Positions 16,316-25,939 of a stretch of DNA of 40,504 bases are shown here, one piece after another. Made by a program: the position numbers and the translations under genes. This stretch comes from Akkermansia muciniphila (lineage in GTDB: Bacteria; Verrucomicrobiota; Verrucomicrobiia; Verrucomicrobiales; Verrucomicrobiaceae): assembly GCA_945882215.1 (NCBI GenBank), contig CAMCWM010000027.1, positions 1 to 40,504 of the forward strand, given 5' to 3'. The notes under the pieces were generated by a model that saw only the letters and a list, made by a program, of their open reading frames with translations, was not told the origin of the DNA and ran no database searches. Position 1 is the stretch's first letter. Each line of letters begins with the position of its first letter.

Positions 16316-19300
16316 TCATGGGGTGGGTTCTCCAGCGAGTGCGAGGGACTTCAGAACAGGCGAAGTCGTGGCGTCGTCCTTGGTGGTCAGTGTGATGACG
16401 ATGCGGGCTTGAGGCGCGGGTTTCAGGCCGTTGATCGCGTTAGATTGATCGCCGGATTTCAACGTTAGATCGCGCGTCTCGGCCACGGTCTCGAATCCGT
16501 CGTGGGAGGTTTCCACCCGCGCGATGATCGTTCCATCGTGGAGGTCAGTGCTCGTGCAGAGTGTCGTGAGGCGGACGTTCTGGCCCCAGTCGCAAGTTGT
16601 GGTGGTGTAGCGGCCGGTCTGAGCGCCGAGTCGGGCAGGAGGGTGCGGGGCATAATCTCTAGCGACGGCGAACTCCTCAGGTCTGAGCGCGGCGCGGTGG
16701 ATCGCGATTTCGTCGAGCGCGCCATTGAACGGAAATCCGCCGCCGAATGATCCCAGGGTGAGCGGTGATGGGCTGCTCGATGCGCTGATTCCGGCGATAC
16801 TTTGCGACACACTATCCGGCTTCCCGTCGAGATAGAGAGTGAGGGTTTGCATATCACGGTCGAAGACGGCGGCGGCGTGATGCCACTTTGCATCGGCGGC
16901 ATCCGCCGCTCCGGTGGCTTCAACAAACTGGTTGCCGTCCTGCATGATCCAGGCAGAGAGCCTGCCGTCTTTCACGCCCAGCGAATAGGCACCGGTCCGC
17001 GCAGCGATGACCTGGTTTCCTGACGCGGCGGTTTGGAACCATGCCTGGATCGTGAAACTCTCCATGGGCTTGAAGGCGAATGGTTCGACATTGCCCACGG
17101 CGATATGGGTGCCGCCCTGGAACCGAGCGGCGGCCGGTTTTCCGTGGCGGTCAGCGGACTGGACTTCCACCTTGCCGATGATGCGGCCTGGAGTCGTGTA
17201 TTCGCTGCCATCGGCAATCGTGTCGCCCGGAGCATCGTCCAGTTTCCAAAGGCCCCTCAGCGGGCTGGTCGAGACCCTCTTTAAAGTGACGCCCTCCCCC
17301 TTGCGAATGTCGATTTCCGGCGTGGCCGCCCAGCCGCTGCCGGTTTCAAACGTGCGGTCAATATAAAGCGCGGCTTCCGGCGAGGTGCCGGCATGGACGC
17401 CCCATGTGAGTTCGGTGGGCGGCGTGAGCGCGCGTCCGAGTTCTTCGATCTTCACGTTTTTGCCATCAATCGTCACCCGCTTGCGCATGCCAAGATGCAT
17501 CACTTCGGCAGAGATTTTCTGCAGGCTGGCTGGAAGGACCGGATTCACCTCCAGTTTGTCATTTGCCTGACGGATGCCGAGGAGGCCCTGCACTAGTGCG
17601 CCGGGCCCAGCGATGGCATCGGAGAGAAACGGCTCGTCGCCTGCGCCATAGCCGATGCGTCCGTCCTCCATGACCCAGTTGTTTCCGATGAAGCCCTTCT
17701 CACCGGTGAGGCGGGTGCCCTCGGCGAACTTTTGCAGGCGGTTCCATGCGCCATTGGCATCGCCGATCGCTGCGCGGGCCATGATTTCCCAATAGGTCAT
17801 GCAGAGGAACGACCCGCCGTTCATGTAGTTTCCGAAGCCCTGATTTGCGGGATGATGCCAGTTCACGCTGAAGGGCACCGGCCAGTAGGCGGAGCGCGAA
17901 GCGTAACCGGCATAGCCATTCTCGCGTTCGAGTTCGGCGATGCGCTTGTCGATGGTAGCGATGAGCTTCTTTCCCTGTTCCGGCGAGGCGATGCCAAAGG
18001 CGACTGGCGGGAACTGGCAGAGGTCGGCGGCATAGGCGATCTTCGTGCCGTCGGGTTCAATCCAATCCACATAGCGTGCTCCGCCCGGGGCTTCCTCCCA
18101 CCAGAGCACGCGGTTGATCGCCTCCTTGAGCTTGGCGGCCTCGGCTTCGGTCGTAGCAGCTTGCGCGGTATTGCCAGCCGCACGCTCCATGCCGACGAGA
18201 TCGATCAGCGCACGGTAGAGGAACGCGTTATGATAGGTCGTCACCCCGCGGGCATGCATCGCGTCATAATACCAATGCGACACCCCAGGAAGCTGCACCA
18301 GCCCGGCGGCATTGCGCTGACCCAGATACCATGCGACCGCACGGCGGTAGAACGGCAGGTTCTGGCGGACAAACGCCAGGTCGCCGGAGTAGAGGTAATA
18401 AGCGCGCCCGCCGATGACCTGGATGATGTTGTCGTCGGTAAAAGCACCGGAGATATTGTAGCCGAAGCGCGTGAGCCCCGGCTCGAACTCTGTGCCAATG
18501 ATCATCTGCAAGTTGTCGCGGAACGCGCGTGATAGTTCATGGGGCCGCGACGAGGCGGTATCCGGCGCGGGCGCACCTGCAAGAAACGGCAGGCCTTTCA
18601 TCCACGAGGCACCGCCGTAATACCAGCCATCCGGCTCGTTGCCGAAATTGTAATGCACTTGATCGTTGATGCAGCCGCCGTTGAAGAGGGCACCATACCA
18701 GGAGCACAGGGTGTCGATGGTTCCGCTGGGATCCTCCGCCTTCACGGCGAGTTGGTGCCCGCTTGCGGCGGCGGGAACGGCAGTGATCCTCAGTCTGGTC
18801 TTTTCTTTTTCGCCTGCTTTGTAAATCCGCTTGGCATTCGGATGGGAGACGATCCCCGCCTCGCTGAACCATCCGAACTGACCCCGTCGGTAGAGATGCC
18901 CGCCCTCGACACCGAAGCGCAACTCGCTGTCATTTTGCCATGTCGTGAACAGCTTCAAGACAGCCCAGCCTCCCGGCTCGGTGACGACCACATTGTTTTC
19001 CAGAGCGAGTTTCGCTGCCATCGGCAGTCCCTTGCCAAAATCATTGCTATCGTAGCCCGGACGGTAAAATGGATTGAACCAGCCTTTCACCTTGTCCGGC
19101 GCGATCCAGAACGTCGTGGCTGCCGCATTGGGGAGAACAGTGGAGGGGTTTCCAGTAGTCGGACGATTGCTGAAAAACAGGGCAGGAGTGCCGGTGGTGG
19201 TGGTCGTGAGATCAAGCAGCCAGGTGCGCTCGACTGTCCAGACGAGATCATCGCCCTCGATTTTTAGCGTCCAATCCTCCTTCGCAATCGGTTCGCCATT

Positions 19301-19690
19301 CTCATCGGTCAGGGTCACTCCGCGCAGCGTAACGCCCTTGGCAGTTTGCTCCACTGACTCCGGCGCTCGGTTGCGGCTCTCAAACCGGCGGCCTGTCTCA
19401 TCCACCGCAAAAGTGAGAGCTTGGGTGGCCCACGCTGGCATCGAGCGCATCCATGGCACGCCTTTAGGAGAAAGCAGTGAGTGCGCTTCAAGCGACCCGT
19501 TCCCACGCCGTAGAGTCAGGGAGGTGAGGCATGGCTGGATGGTGTCGATCTCGACTCGCCCAAAACGTCCTTCTAGGCGCATAGTGGTCCCCATCGGCGC
19601 GGCCAGTTTCGTCTCACCTTTTCCCGACAGCGTCGCGAGAAATAGCAGCAAAGCCAAGGGATAGGGGAAGAGGGGCTTCATGGTTTTCAT
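16316..19690 (-). CDS. Secreted six-hairpin glycosidase with C-terminal LamG domain
   Basis: The protein is 1124 aa from the ATG at 19690; a TTG three codons upstream and an ATG three codons downstream are alternatives. A signal peptide ends near SGKGE. Residues ~25-330 are beta-rich and resemble the N-terminal sandwich of rhamnosidase-like enzymes. Residues ~340-720 form the (alpha/alpha)6 barrel (YNFGNEPDGWYYGGASWMKG, DDNIIQVIGGRAYYLYSGD, YDAMHARGVTTYHNAFLYRA, NQGFGNYMNGGSF). Residues ~805-1015 are a complete LamG domain (GLWKLDD, FTIQAWF, WHHAAAVFDRD, LYLDGK, LDEIAIHRAAL). About 100 further residues form a beta-sandwich tail. The stop of the upstream beta-helix gene is 12 bp away, so both belong to one transcript. 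Substrate unknown; unbranched glycans or pectin side chains are plausible. Confidence 0.8.
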   Translation of the reverse strand: MKTMKPLFPYPLALLLFLATLSGKGETKLAAPMGTTMRLEGRFGRVEIDTIQPCLTSLTLRRGNGSLEAHSLLSPKGVPWMRSMPAWATQALTFAVDETGRRFESRNRAPESVEQTAKGVTLRGVTLTDENGEPIAKEDWTLKIEGDDLVWTVERTWLLDLTTTTTGTPALFFSNRPTTGNPSTVLPNAAATTFWIAPDKVKGWFNPFYRPGYDSNDFGKGLPMAAKLALENNVVVTEPGGWAVLKLFTTWQNDSELRFGVEGGHLYRRGQFGWFSEAGIVSHPNAKRIYKAGEKEKTRLRITAVPAAASGHQLAVKAEDPSGTIDTLCSWYGALFNGGCINDQVHYNFGNEPDGWYYGGASWMKGLPFLAGAPAPDTASSRPHELSRAFRDNLQMIIGTEFEPGLTRFGYNISGAFTDDNIIQVIGGRAYYLYSGDLAFVRQNLPFYRRAVAWYLGQRNAAGLVQLPGVSHWYYDAMHARGVTTYHNAFLYRALIDLVGMERAAGNTAQAATTEAEAAKLKEAINRVLWWEEAPGGARYVDWIEPDGTKIAYAADLCQFPPVAFGIASPEQGKKLIATIDKRIAELERENGYAGYASRSAYWPVPFSVNWHHPANQGFGNYMNGGSFLCMTYWEIMARAAIGDANGAWNRLQKFAEGTRLTGEKGFIGNNWVMEDGRIGYGAGDEPFLSDAIAGPGALVQGLLGIRQANDKLEVNPVLPASLQKISAEVMHLGMRKRVTIDGKNVKIEELGRALTPPTELTWGVHAGTSPEAALYIDRTFETGSGWAATPEIDIRKGEGVTLKRVSTSPLRGLWKLDDAPGDTIADGSEYTTPGRIIGKVEVQSADRHGKPAAARFQGGTHIAVGNVEPFAFKPMESFTIQAWFQTAASGNQVIAARTGAYSLGVKDGRLSAWIMQDGNQFVEATGAADAADAKWHHAAAVFDRDMQTLTLYLDGKPDSVSQSIAGISASSSPSPLTLGSFGGGFPFNGALDEIAIHRAALRPEEFAVARDYAPHPPARLGAQTGRYTTTTCDWGQNVRLTTLCTSTDLHDGTIIARVETSHDGFETVAETRDLTLKSGDQSNAINGLKPAPQARIVITLTTKDDATTSPVLKSLALAGEPTP

Positions 19691-19702
19691 CAGGTTCAAG
19701 CC

Positions 19703-21064
19703 TCACACCTCGCTGAGATTGTCCCGCACCACGGTCTTGCCCTTCGCTTTGTTGATAACGCTGAAAGGAGCACGTGAGGAGTTGTCGCTGATGTTGGCCA
19801 AGGCGACGCTTTCCTCGAGCACGACATGGTCACGAGCGGCGTGGCCATCAATGAACTCGCAGCCGCGCACTTGCAGGCGGCCTGCCTTGGCATGGATGAG
19901 CGGGCGGGGCGTGTTGCGCGGGTCGATGCAGTGGATGTGGCAGTCGGTGAAGCTGACCTTCCCGCCGCCTTCGATGAGCGCGAGGCCGACTCCGTTGGCG
20001 GCGTGCATACTGCCGAACAAACCGCAGGCGGTGAACTGGAGTGGCGCGTTGTTGGTCGCCTCGACGATGATGTCGCCGTAGATCTGCGAGTTCACGAAGC
20101 GCGTGCCGCTGTGGCCCTGCATCTCCACCACATGCACGGCGCGATTGCAGCCGTCCGCGCCTCCGCCGATGATCTGCGCATTGCCGCCGCCCTGATAGGC
20201 GGGATGCGGCCCGCAGCAGCGCACAAACTGGAAGCCCGTCTCGTAGTCAATGCAGAAACAACTCGTGAAATGCTGCCAGTCGGCGCGGCCAATGATGAAC
20301 GCCTTACCCTCCTTGCGCCGAAACTCCGCTACTGCACCACTCGCGCCCCAGAAGGGCCAGAAGTGGACGTTCTCCACGCGTCCGACGTCAATGCAGTGAT
20401 CAATGAACAGCCCGCGAAAAAGAGGCGCACCGTAGAGATTGCAAATGTAGTGACGGCCCGTTGCCCGCCCTCCGAAATCGACGGCTTGATAGGGATTGAT
20501 GAGCAGAATGTCGATGATGGAGCAGTTGTCCGCGCCCTGGAGCGAGGAACTGATCGTCCACGGATAGGCAACAGGTGGATTCGTATCGGTTTGCTCAGGA
20601 TAAAACACGGCGATGCCCTTGATCGTGGCATTCATATTGAGCTGGATGAACGGCGTGCCGTCGGCCTTGCCCGCGCCATCGACCGCGAGCAACACGCTGC
20701 CGGCGAGTTGAGGTTTGTTCTCGGGATTGTCGCTGCGCCACGGCGTGGTGGGCGGGGCTGTGAATATGCCTTCCAAGGTGACATTGTGCGGCACGATGAG
20801 ATGGGTGGCGATGAGGTAACGCCCCGGCGGCACGAAGACGGTGCCGCCTCCCGCCTGATAGGCTTGGTTCAGCGCGGTCTGAAAAGCCGCTGTGTCGTCC
20901 GTCGTGCCATCACCCGTCGCGCCAAAGGCGCGGACATCGAGGTGATGGTTGGACATCGCAGTGGCAGTATCGGCTGCACGGGTGGACGTGGCGAGTGATG
21001 CGCCGAGCACGGCAAGTCCGGCGGTGGTGAGGGCGTGGCGGCGGGTGGTGTTTGTTGGTGTCAT
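19703..21064 (-). CDS. Secreted pectate-lyase-3 beta-helix protein, paralogue B
   Basis: The protein is 453 aa with a Tat-type leader (NTTRRHALTTAGLAVLGAS) closely similar to that of paralogue A. The signature VRAFGATGDGTTDDTAAFQ lies near residues 43-61. It shares VGRVENVHFWPFW, the FxxCGLFG/FTDCHIH coil pattern and the terminal DNLSEV/NNLSAV motif with the protein at 11562, so the two are paralogues from duplication. It heads the five-gene run 11562-21064. About 70 bp upstream lie remains of a collapsed operon. No dedicated promoter was recognised. As in the other two, the fold suggests polysaccharide binding or cleavage but the catalytic residues are not evident. Confidence 0.85.
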   Translation of the reverse strand: MTPTNTTRRHALTTAGLAVLGASLATSTRAADTATAMSNHHLDVRAFGATGDGTTDDTAAFQTALNQAYQAGGGTVFVPPGRYLIATHLIVPHNVTLEGIFTAPPTTPWRSDNPENKPQLAGSVLLAVDGAGKADGTPFIQLNMNATIKGIAVFYPEQTDTNPPVAYPWTISSSLQGADNCSIIDILLINPYQAVDFGGRATGRHYICNLYGAPLFRGLFIDHCIDVGRVENVHFWPFWGASGAVAEFRRKEGKAFIIGRADWQHFTSCFCIDYETGFQFVRCCGPHPAYQGGGNAQIIGGGADGCNRAVHVVEMQGHSGTRFVNSQIYGDIIVEATNNAPLQFTACGLFGSMHAANGVGLALIEGGGKVSFTDCHIHCIDPRNTPRPLIHAKAGRLQVRGCEFIDGHAARDHVVLEESVALANISDNSSRAPFSVINKAKGKTVVRDNLSEV

Positions 21065-21136
21065 CGCGTGATTTTTGGCAGGAGTTATTTGGTGCTGGAG
21101 GGTGCTTTCTCAGCGAGGGGCGCTTCGGCTTTTGGC

Positions 21137-21271
21137 TCACACCAAAATCTCCCGAATGACATGCCCGTGCACATCGGTGAGGCGCGTGTCACGGCCGCCG
21201 TGGCGGAAGGTGAGGCGGGTGTGGTCGAGGCCCATTTTTCCGGACCAGAGGCCGATGGTCTCATCCAGCAA
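21137..21271 (-). pseudogene. DUF1501 C-terminal remnant with internal deletion
   Basis: About 44 codons read [14 protein letters not shown] and then jump straight to [13 protein letters not shown]...[11 protein letters not shown]. In the intact DUF1501 at 25940-27358, the corresponding parts (LLEETIVLWAGEMG and [14 protein letters not shown]) are separated by about 60 residues. The deletion therefore joined two places that both encode Met-Gly, which suggests recombination at a short microhomology. The terminal nucleotides are nearly the same as those of the intact gene near 25970-26040. This is a broken gene, not a functional short protein. Confidence 0.8.
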
Positions 21272-21382
21272 ACCGCGAATTTCTCGTGCAGGAGGCCAGG
21301 GGTGGCGAAGTCGCGGGCGGCGTGAAGACACGACTGCTAGAGGAGCAAACAAGACGGAAAAGTGTTTGAGAAGTTGATTCAT
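21272..21382 (-). pseudogene. DUF1553 (PSD1) gene reduced to its two ends
   Basis: The ATG at 21382 starts an intact-looking signal peptide ([20 protein letters not shown], 21382-21323). Directly after it, in a different frame, comes [13 protein letters not shown] at about 21321-21283. This matches the end of the intact DUF1553 protein at 27363-31487 (AARDFATSSDLLHDE). Almost the whole gene, normally about 2.5-4 kb, is missing between them. The ATG overlaps the stop of the sulfatase remnant (ATGA, 21379-21382), a normal operon junction that has survived. The remnant runs without a gap into the DUF1501 remnant, preserving the usual gene order. Confidence 0.7.
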
Positions 21383-21453
21383 TCGTAGCCGATGGCTTTG
21401 AGTTGTTGGTCGAAGTCCACAGGGATCACGAGGGGTGGCTTCTTGAAGGTGCA
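21379..21453 (-). pseudogene. Probable sulfatase C-terminal remnant
   Basis: A 24-codon open stretch ends in [21 protein letters not shown] followed by TGA at 21379-21381; a stop lies just upstream at 21454-21456. The ending DFDxQLKAxGYE is typical of the last residues of arylsulfatase-type proteins in Planctomycetota/Verrucomicrobiota, though this is recognition from memory and the stretch is short. Its position, overlapping the start of a DUF1553 remnant, fits the usual sulfatase-DUF1553-DUF1501 operon order. The rest of the gene is absent; the GH2 gene ends 20 bp further up at 21474. Confidence 0.45.
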
Positions 21454-21473
21454 TTACAGGCAACTCGTAGGGT

Positions 21474-24400
21474 TTAGCGCGGCTTGACCGAGAGTGTTTG
21501 GACGCGGAACAACTTCTGCGCCTCTTCGGCCGAAAGGGCGCGCATGTCGCTGGTCACGAATTTGCCGGATTGGACCGCATCCACCAGGCAATCGAGTAGA
21601 AAGCCAGCTTCAGGCCAACCATTTCTCATGCCGGCGAGCACGCGGAGCGAACAGGTGATGATCCGTCCTTTTCCGATCCGGCCTTCGTTGATGATCCCGC
21701 AGCGGAACAATTTGGTGCGCCCGCGGGGATCGGGCCATGCGGGTAGGCTTGTGTCAAAGTCCGGCATGAGTGCCCAGACGATCGGGGTGAATGCCGCGCG
21801 TTCCAGTGAATCCCTGGCCGTCAAATCCAGCGCCTCAAGGTTGGCGCCAAAGAGCCGGAAGAACTGCAAGGAAAACGTCCCGTTGTGGGGAAAGCCCTTC
21901 ATGGCCGACACGTCCTCGACCACATAACCGACACTCCGGATCGAGTTCGCCCAAAACTGTGGCATGATGAGCGGATTCTGAATCGTGCCGGATTCGGTCA
22001 ACAGAATGGCGGTTCCACCAGCGTTGACAAATTCGAGCGACTCGGGGCTCAGTGTTTCGGCGACCACGACCCGTGTCTTGCCAGGCTCGATGGTGGAGTT
22101 TCCAAAACGAGCATCCAGCTCGGACAGTCCGGTGAGGTTGGCGACACCACTTCCCGTGAAATCCCTCTTCTTTGCCGGAAACGCCCAGAAGTCCCACGCG
22201 TTGTCCTGCTCGACGACGGACGATTCTAGCCGCACGGAGAGGACGAGTTTCGAGGCTCGTTGCACATCGCCAGGGGCCAGTGTGATGCTTCCGATCTCGC
22301 GAACGTCTCCCGAATCGAGATTCACGCCCTGGATGATTCCTTCCTGCATCGTGCGTGGCCCATCGTTCAGTTTCCAGATGAGCTTGCCGTCTTTCACTGG
22401 CTTGGGGCCGTAGTGCGAAATGCTGAAGGCCATTGGCTTCATTTCATTTGCTCCCAAGATGCGATCTGAGCTACCCGCATTGATGAGGATCACGGTTTCG
22501 TGGTTGAACTGCAAGAATGGCTTGGGATCGGGGAACTTCTCAGGTTCATAAAACGCATTGAGCAGGCCAAGGGAAGGCGGGTCGCCCTCCACGCCACCGG
22601 GCAGATCGGTGAACAACCAGTAGTTGAAGCCATCCAAGATCGGCGACTTCCGGGCCGTCTCGTGAACCTCTTTGAGGTAGAGTTGGAAAAAGTCCACCGA
22701 CCGCCGCCAAATGCCGGGATAGCGTTCGGTGATGCCGTAGTCCGCCACTTCCTTCATCTTCAGCTCCACACAGGGATCGCGACTGATGACCCCAGCGTAT
22801 TGATGCGAGGTGGTGAGGCTCGGAAGACTGCCCGCATAGGAGCCGGGAAACTCGTGCCAGATGTGCGGCTTGTGCGGCGATGATGCGCTGTTCTCCATCA
22901 CCGCGCTACCGATCCGCGCATCCGCGCCTTCGGTGTCAAAATGGGCCGCCGTCACTGCATCCGCTTCACCATTGAGATACAAAGCGAGCTGCCTGCCATC
23001 ATAGATGACGCCGATGTGGTTCCAGTCGGCCGGTTTGAGAGAGCGGCTGGATTTGGCGACATTCGCCATCCATTTACCAATCATGACTCTGCCAGTGCCC
23101 TCTTCTCCATCCATGGACAACAAAAAGGCCTTGCCAGGTGCGGCGGATCCATAGGCGAACGGAGTGCCATAGTCCTTTAGCGCGAACGCATCCGGTTTCA
23201 CAAAGAGCGACAAACTGAAAGGTTCATCATTTTGTGCAAAGGGCGTGTCTTCCCTCAGACAAAGTGCAGGCGTGACCTCACCAAATCTAGCTGCGCCGCC
23301 AGAATCGGCTGCGGGCACCACTCCGGGTAGGCCCAGGTTTTGAGCGGGCATCACTTGTTCCCAAACACCGTCGTGACCGTTCCCACTGGAGTCCCTCACT
23401 CGGCTGGAGGAGGTTTCGTTGAGCCGCCAGTAGTTCGATGGCTTCAGCGACTTCACCTTCTCGGGATAACCCGCATTTGGCCGAGCCAAGCCGGCCATCG
23501 CTTCGGGGGAAAGTGCCTGTTTGAAATACGCCACCTCGGAGATCGCTCCACGGAAGGGTTGCCGGAGTGCCTCATTCTTGGCGGGCTCAAAGTTTTCATG
23601 CCACGTCACCATGTCCGAGGGGTTTGCAATCCCAATGCCTGAATTTGCCAGAAACAGCCGCGTTGGTTCCTTGGCCTTGAAAGTATCGCGGGCATCATTC
23701 ACATAGATCATCCACTCTGGAGTCGCGCCGCACTCATTGCCGGCGGACCAGACATACCATGAGGGATGATTGCCAAACTCCTTGATGACTTGCGGAACCA
23801 GTTTCCGGTAGAGAGGGATGACCTCGTTGATCTGCGGCCAATGATTCCAATAAGCCGGGGCCTCCGCCCAAATCAGGAAGCCCAATTCATCGGCGGCATC
23901 GAAAACCTCCTTGGCGGGCGTGTGGGCCAGGCAGCGAAAGGCGTTGTAGCCATACTGTTTGACGTGCTTGATCCTCTCCAGATAGACGCGCTTGTTTGGA
24001 GCCGGTGTGCCGCTCAGGACCTCAATGCAATCATCGCCCAAGCTGCGGATGAAGTAAGGGGAACCATTGAGCAGAAGCGTGCCACCCTTGCCCACGGCAA
24101 TCTCCCGCATGCCAAAACGATCGCGTTTGGCATCCAACTTTTTCCCATTTTCCAAAACCATCGCTTCCACGTGGTAAAGGAACGGATCTTCCGGCGACCA
24201 GAGACGCGGCTCTTGGATCGCCACATCGATGAGCGTCGGATCGCTCATCAACTGACCATCCGCAAAATGGACTTTGCCTTGCGCGGTGGACTCCGCGCCT
24301 CCCTTGGCGGGTGTGACCACCACCGTCACATCGCCCTCCCAGGTTTTGCCTGGGGCGCTGCGCTGGAGCACGACCTTCGTGCGGGCGATTCCTCTACCAA

Positions 24401-25175
24401 TGTTCGGGATCACGAAAAGCGTGTCCACATGCACGACCGAACGGGCTTCAAGCCATACTGGACGATACAGCCCGCCCCAGTGACCCCAGTAGTTGAACAT
24501 GCCCACCGGCCCGGGCGTGACCACCGGATCCTTGTGCGGGTTGTGAACACCAACATCACTGTCCACCTGGACACTGATCACGTTGTCCGCGCCCATCGTT
24601 ACCGCATCAGTGATATCAAACTCGTAGGGCGTCACGAAATGCTCGACAGCGCCCACTTTCCGCCCGTTCACGAACAGGTCGCCCCTGGCCGTCACGCCGC
24701 CGAAATGAATCCAGATGCGTTTCCCCGCCCACTCCTCAGGAACCGTGACGCTTCGCCGATACCATGCTCGCCCTTGGTAGTCGTGACGAAGATGCCCCTT
24801 GGGCTCGCCGAAACCCTGTGCCTGCCAGTTGCCAGGCACCTGGATCTTGTCCGGGTAGGCCACACCGGCATTGAACCATTTCCCCGCTGCGCCTTCATCC
24901 TTTGGGTCCATCCGGAACTCCCAGGTGCCATCCAGAGAAACAGTTGCGCGTGCAGCAGGTTGAGCGGCACCGTAACCTGCACCGTCCAGCACTAGGCCGA
25001 CCCGCCCTTCCACCCTCTCAAAACGAGGATCCCCATGCAGTGCGCCATGCAGGTTTCTGCCCGACACGTCCTTCACATCCCCCTGCAAGCGATACTCCAC
25101 CATCGGTGGGGGGTCCTGCGCCTGAGACAGTGAGAAGAGTTGCCCTGACAGGCAGAGAATGAAAGCCCACTTCAT
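21474..25175 (-). CDS. Secreted GH2-family glycosidase with a LamG segment inserted in the catalytic domain
   Basis: The protein is 1233 aa from the ATG at 25175, which overlaps the GntR stop codon (ATGA). A signal peptide ends at LSQAQ. Residues ~24-75 resemble the first strands of a LamG domain ([19 protein letters not shown]). GH2 sugar-binding and immunoglobulin-like domains follow ([11 protein letters not shown] ~80, [49 protein letters not shown]). The barrel starts with [18 protein letters not shown] (~370) and carries the acid/base motif GNEC near 480. Residues ~535-765 are LamG-like material. The likely nucleophile Glu is in IWHEFPGS near 770. About 300 further beta-rich residues complete the protein. 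GH2 enzymes remove beta-linked galactose, mannose or glucuronate; the substrate here is unknown. Confidence 0.85.
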   Translation of the reverse strand: MKWAFILCLSGQLFSLSQAQDPPPMVEYRLQGDVKDVSGRNLHGALHGDPRFERVEGRVGLVLDGAGYGAAQPAARATVSLDGTWEFRMDPKDEGAAGKWFNAGVAYPDKIQVPGNWQAQGFGEPKGHLRHDYQGRAWYRRSVTVPEEWAGKRIWIHFGGVTARGDLFVNGRKVGAVEHFVTPYEFDITDAVTMGADNVISVQVDSDVGVHNPHKDPVVTPGPVGMFNYWGHWGGLYRPVWLEARSVVHVDTLFVIPNIGRGIARTKVVLQRSAPGKTWEGDVTVVVTPAKGGAESTAQGKVHFADGQLMSDPTLIDVAIQEPRLWSPEDPFLYHVEAMVLENGKKLDAKRDRFGMREIAVGKGGTLLLNGSPYFIRSLGDDCIEVLSGTPAPNKRVYLERIKHVKQYGYNAFRCLAHTPAKEVFDAADELGFLIWAEAPAYWNHWPQINEVIPLYRKLVPQVIKEFGNHPSWYVWSAGNECGATPEWMIYVNDARDTFKAKEPTRLFLANSGIGIANPSDMVTWHENFEPAKNEALRQPFRGAISEVAYFKQALSPEAMAGLARPNAGYPEKVKSLKPSNYWRLNETSSSRVRDSSGNGHDGVWEQVMPAQNLGLPGVVPAADSGGAARFGEVTPALCLREDTPFAQNDEPFSLSLFVKPDAFALKDYGTPFAYGSAAPGKAFLLSMDGEEGTGRVMIGKWMANVAKSSRSLKPADWNHIGVIYDGRQLALYLNGEADAVTAAHFDTEGADARIGSAVMENSASSPHKPHIWHEFPGSYAGSLPSLTTSHQYAGVISRDPCVELKMKEVADYGITERYPGIWRRSVDFFQLYLKEVHETARKSPILDGFNYWLFTDLPGGVEGDPPSLGLLNAFYEPEKFPDPKPFLQFNHETVILINAGSSDRILGANEMKPMAFSISHYGPKPVKDGKLIWKLNDGPRTMQEGIIQGVNLDSGDVREIGSITLAPGDVQRASKLVLSVRLESSVVEQDNAWDFWAFPAKKRDFTGSGVANLTGLSELDARFGNSTIEPGKTRVVVAETLSPESLEFVNAGGTAILLTESGTIQNPLIMPQFWANSIRSVGYVVEDVSAMKGFPHNGTFSLQFFRLFGANLEALDLTARDSLERAAFTPIVWALMPDFDTSLPAWPDPRGRTKLFRCGIINEGRIGKGRIITCSLRVLAGMRNGWPEAGFLLDCLVDAVQSGKFVTSDMRALSAEEAQKLFRVQTLSVKPR

Positions 25176-25831
25176 GGCGTCACCTCCAACGTAGGCAGCC
25201 ATTCAAACCAGCCTTGGATGTGTTGTCTTATCAGTCGCTCACAAGAAGTGGCTGATTGAGAGCGGAAGCATTGAATGATCGCGCCATGAGCCTCGAGAGT
25301 TTCATTGAGCGTGTGCTCAGTGCGGATTTGGTGACGGCGGTGCAAGCCCCCCAGCCATAGCTCAAGCTCGCCTCGCATCAGACGCCACATTGCCAGGAAC
25401 CGCTTGTTGCCAGATGCGGCAAGGATCAACTCGTGAAAATCCAGATCCAAACGGGTGATTTGCCGAACCGACTTGGCCCGGCGCATCGCCGCCAGGTTCC
25501 TTTCCAGTGCGGAGGAGTCCTTTCGCAGCCTTGGAGCCGCTAACCGGGCCGCCGTCGGTTCCAGCGCGAGCCGCAGCGTGTGCAGTTCCTGAAAATCCTG
25601 CGGTGTTAGCACCTTTACAAAAGCACGGCCCGTGGTGCCAAACTCCACCAACCCCTCCCGCTCCAGCGCAAACAAAGCCTCACGCACTGGAACCCGGCTC
25701 ACTCCGAACCGTTCAGCCATCGCAGTCTCCGCCAGCAGCGCTCCAGGGTCTAAAGCCCCTCCGAGGATGTCTGCCCGCAAACGGGAAGTGGCTGAGTCAG
25801 ATCGTGACGCTAGAGATATGGTGTTTTTCAT
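25172..25831 (-). CDS. GntR-family transcriptional regulator with FCD ligand domain
   Basis: The protein is 219 aa. Residues ~10-75 are the winged HTH (ETAMAERFGVSRVPVREALFALEREGLVE). Residues ~85-210 are the all-helical FCD domain with metal/ligand residues in LDLDFHELI, EAHGAII and LIRQHIQG. FCD regulators sense organic acids or sugar acids such as uronates, which suits a polysaccharide locus. The stop overlaps the GH2 start by four bases, so GH2 is very likely the regulated partner through translational coupling. A large inverted repeat (25829-25872) covers the start codon and the region just upstream, indicating autoregulation. Confidence 0.93.
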   Translation of the reverse strand: MKNTISLASRSDSATSRLRADILGGALDPGALLAETAMAERFGVSRVPVREALFALEREGLVEFGTTGRAFVKVLTPQDFQELHTLRLALEPTAARLAAPRLRKDSSALERNLAAMRRAKSVRQITRLDLDFHELILAASGNKRFLAMWRLMRGELELWLGGLHRRHQIRTEHTLNETLEAHGAIIQCFRSQSATSCERLIRQHIQGWFEWLPTLEVTP

Positions 25832-25872
25832 TCTGTATACTGTTTGGAAATCAACAAACGGTATACAGAATG
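25829..25872. promoter_or_regulatory. Double operator of the GntR regulator (inverted repeat with GTATAC cores)
   Basis: The arms 25829-25845 and 25856-25872 are inverted 17-bp copies with 16 matches around a 10-bp centre. Each arm contains GTATAC within CTGTATAC/GTATACAG, which is the kind of short palindrome bound by FadR-type GntR proteins; the two GTATAC cores are 26 bp apart. The left arm includes the start codon complement at 25829-25831, so a bound dimer would block both transcription start and ribosome access. That the adjacent GntR protein is the binder is inferred from position. Confidence 0.75.
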
Positions 25873-25939
25873 ATTATTTGTCATTTATTCAGTTTCAGCG
25901 CACACCAACATCAGGAAGGGTTTCTTGCCAGTGACCTGT

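Noticed and set aside
23766..24995. 409-codon open frame on the plus strand
   Set aside because: It is antisense to the GH2 gene and has no leader or domain.
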